A stretch of DNA of 12,456 nt from JAJZCD01 sp964570005 (GTDB taxonomy: Bacteria; Patescibacteriota; Saccharimonadia; Saccharimonadales; UBA4665). Location of the stretch: positions 1 to 12,456 of the forward strand of contig CAZMWE010000033.1 of the NCBI GenBank assembly GCA_964570005.1, written 5' to 3'. The position numbers and the translations under genes were made by a program. Below the pieces are notes generated by a model. The model searched no databases and had not been told where the DNA came from. It was given only the letters and a program-made list of their open reading frames with translations. Below are positions 11,608 to 12,456 of the stretch, piece after piece. Position 1 is the first letter of the stretch, and every line of letters starts with the position of its first letter.

Positions 11608-11842
11608 GTGCTGGGTTATGGACGCCTCCAAAGCGTTTTGCCGACAAATGATTAACTGAATAGTAATCATTAGGGGATCCTGAAACTGTAGACCGTGGTC
11701 TATGGTGGTGGATGCCCACCTGGAATTTTTCAGGTTAGTCACGTCGGCGCCCAGCTCTATGCTGCTCTTCCCGACACTAATATACCGGAAACAAGCACAG
11801 CTTATCGAAGATCGACATTTTATGCTAAAATAACCCCTGTCG
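11608..11842 (+). ncRNA. Structured non-coding RNA candidate of unknown class, upstream of tRNA-Pro
   Basis: No protein gene fits here, but many nested helices do: GCUGGG (11610-11615) with CCCAGC (11750-11755); a small hairpin ACGC/GCGU inside 11616-11639; GCCGAC (11640-11645) with GUCGGC (11743-11748), almost stacked on the first; a perfect 8-bp hairpin AAUGAUUA (11647-11654)/UAAUCAUU (11664-11671); CCUGAAA (11679-11685) with UUUCAGG (11728-11734), enclosing two hairpins, UAGAC/GUCUA (11689-11702) and GGUGG/CCACC (11707-11720). The core is about 146 nt. I find no conserved motif of RNase P RNA, tmRNA or SRP RNA, and I cannot assign a class. The 3' end is unknown; with no terminator before tRNA-Pro, the RNA may be released by RNase P at the tRNA 5' end. 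Confidence 0.6.
11823..11831 (+). promoter_or_regulatory. Extended -10 promoter of tRNA-Pro
   Basis: TGC-TAAAAT (11823-11831), with a weak TTATCG at 11802-11807. The predicted start near 11838 leaves a very short 5' leader for tRNA-Pro. Confidence 0.5.
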
Positions 11843-11918
11843 CGGGGTGTGGCGCAGTTGGTAGCGCGTACGGCTGGGGGCCGTGAGGTCGCAGGTTCAA
11901 GTCCTGTCACCCCGACCA
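11843..11918 (+). tRNA. tRNA-Pro(GGG)
   Basis: Acceptor CGGGGTG/CACCCCG, D-arm GCGC/GCGC, anticodon stem TACGG/CCGTG with loop CTGGGGG (anticodon GGG, reading CCC), T-arm with TTCAAGT, discriminator A, encoded CCA. Confidence 0.96.
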
Positions 11919-11953
11919 AATAAAATAGACCTCCGTGGAGGTCTATTTTATTT
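11918..11953. terminator. tRNA-Pro terminator (perfect 16-bp palindrome)
   Basis: AAATAAAATAGACCTC (11918-11933) and GAGGTCTATTTTATTT (11938-11953) pair perfectly around CGTG. The stem starts at the last base of the encoded CCA. A/T tracts on both sides allow termination on either strand. Confidence 0.88.
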
Positions 11954-12047
11954 GGTGAGACGTGGCTGGTGCGTAATTTGTGCTTTCAGGGTCGTGGACG
12001 AGGAGCGTAGCCAAAAATTAGTCACGCCAAGGCAGAGCATTAGGAGC

Positions 12048-12329
12048 TTATATCATGCCTAAGAATCTGCGATCGCGATCATACCTTCGTAAACTCTCAG
12101 GTGCATAACCTACCGCTGCACCCTCCGATACTTCAAACACAGCTGTCGGGACAGTGTCACTGTCCATCATACCGGGCTGCCACTGACGTGCTACGTATGC
12201 TCGTACGCCCGTCTGGCCGGCAAAGTTTGTGAACGCGCGCATGCGGAGGCTCGCAGGGCTCTCTGTACCGGATAGCCACTCAACTACGTCACGCGCCGTA
12301 GTGTAATAACTTATAGGCTGTTCTTCCAT
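12048..12329 (-). CDS. Hypothetical protein, 93 residues
   Basis: I do not recognise this protein. It is soluble, fairly acidic in the first and middle parts and basic near the end (RRYDRDRRF), with no signal peptide or membrane helix. It is rich in Ala, Arg and Val, and has no cysteine. It is believable as a gene because AGGAGG lies 8-9 bases before ATG 12329 and a promoter-like TTGCGC-17-TAAAAT lies just upstream. No terminator is evident after its stop; the 94 bases between it and the tRNA-Pro terminator hold nothing I can name. Confidence 0.72.
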   Translation of the reverse strand: MEEQPISYYTTARDVVEWLSGTESPASLRMRAFTNFAGQTGVRAYVARQWQPGMMDSDTVPTAVFEVSEGAAVGYAPESLRRYDRDRRFLGMI

Positions 12330-12364
12330 TACCTTACCTCCTAGCTAATAATGTCTGTCACACT

Positions 12365-12393
12365 ATTTTATAATAATCTACTATCTAGCGCAA
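12365..12393 (-). promoter_or_regulatory. Promoter of the 93-residue protein gene
   Basis: Read on the minus strand: TTGCGC (12393-12388), a 17-base AT-rich spacer, and TAAAAT (12370-12365). The predicted start is near 12358, giving about 29 bases of leader. Bases 12394-12456 show nothing further. Confidence 0.5.
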
Positions 12394-12456
12394 AGGCGGC
12401 CACCCGAATTCACACTCAAAACGCAACCTAGATAAAACTTGAGAGCCACGGCACTT

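Noticed and set aside
11575..11919. Minus-strand 114-codon frame across tRNA-Pro and the structured RNA
   Set aside because: It starts with GVTGLEPATSRPPAVRATNCATP, a classical antisense-tRNA artefact, and the rest covers a region with strong RNA structure.
1..12456. UGA recoding (Gracilibacteria/Absconditabacteria code), CRISPR array, insertion sequence, prophage or toxin-antitoxin locus
   Set aside because: UGA ends the HAD gene at a natural position; there are no regularly spaced direct repeats, transposase or integrase genes, or phage genes. The winged-helix/NTase-like protein is not accompanied by a HEPN-type partner.

Overview
The window reads as the chromosome of an ultra-small-genome bacterium of the Patescibacteria/CPR radiation, most likely Saccharibacteria (TM7) or a close relative. 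This is an inference from gene content and style: a ThrS without the N-terminal TGS domain, a 63-residue L28, compact proteins, a winged-helix/nucleotidyltransferase-like regulator next to a metallo-beta-lactamase-fold protein with a degenerate metal site, and tRNAs with encoded CCA. TGA is used as a genuine stop (for example at 7946-7948), so the UGA=Gly code of Gracilibacteria/Absconditabacteria does not apply. I see no insertion sequence, phage gene, CRISPR array or other sign of recent transfer.

Left part (1-1960): the 3' end of a DHA2-type drug/proton antiporter; a small exported or membrane-anchored six-cysteine protein whose 5' end looks frameshifted; mscL on the minus strand; and a tRNA-Thr(CGT)/tRNA-Gly(CCC) pair. 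The mscL and tRNA promoters diverge and share one -35 hexamer. Next (1961-4384) come a three-helix membrane protein and a membrane-bound processive family-2 glycosyltransferase, nearly touching, then a convergent NrdR-like ATP-cone regulator.

Middle (4385-5486) holds no long gene but is densely organised. It contains a minimal minus-strand transcription unit (consensus promoter, Shine-Dalgarno, 40-codon ORF, terminator), the tRNA-Val(GAC) unit, a cluster of DnaA-box-like 9-mers, a possible small RNA, and a roughly 200-nt structured leader ending in a terminator 31 bases before thrS. That leader can form a T-box-type antiterminator whose bulge reads UGGAACC. UGGA would pair with the UCCA end of the tRNA-Thr encoded in this same window.

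Right part (5487-12456): a tight thrS-HAD phosphatase-ATL-miaA cluster joining tRNA charging, tRNA modification and DNA-alkylation recognition. Then come the regulator/MBL-fold pair, rpmB on the minus strand, and a site-2-protease-type M50 peptidase. Next is a second strongly structured non-coding RNA candidate (about 11608-11842) in front of tRNA-Pro(GGG), and last an unrecognised 93-residue protein on the minus strand. Promoters fall into two styles: those with a TTGACA-like -35, and those with a TGn extended -10 and a poor -35. At least two genes appear to start at or next to the predicted transcription start (leaderless).
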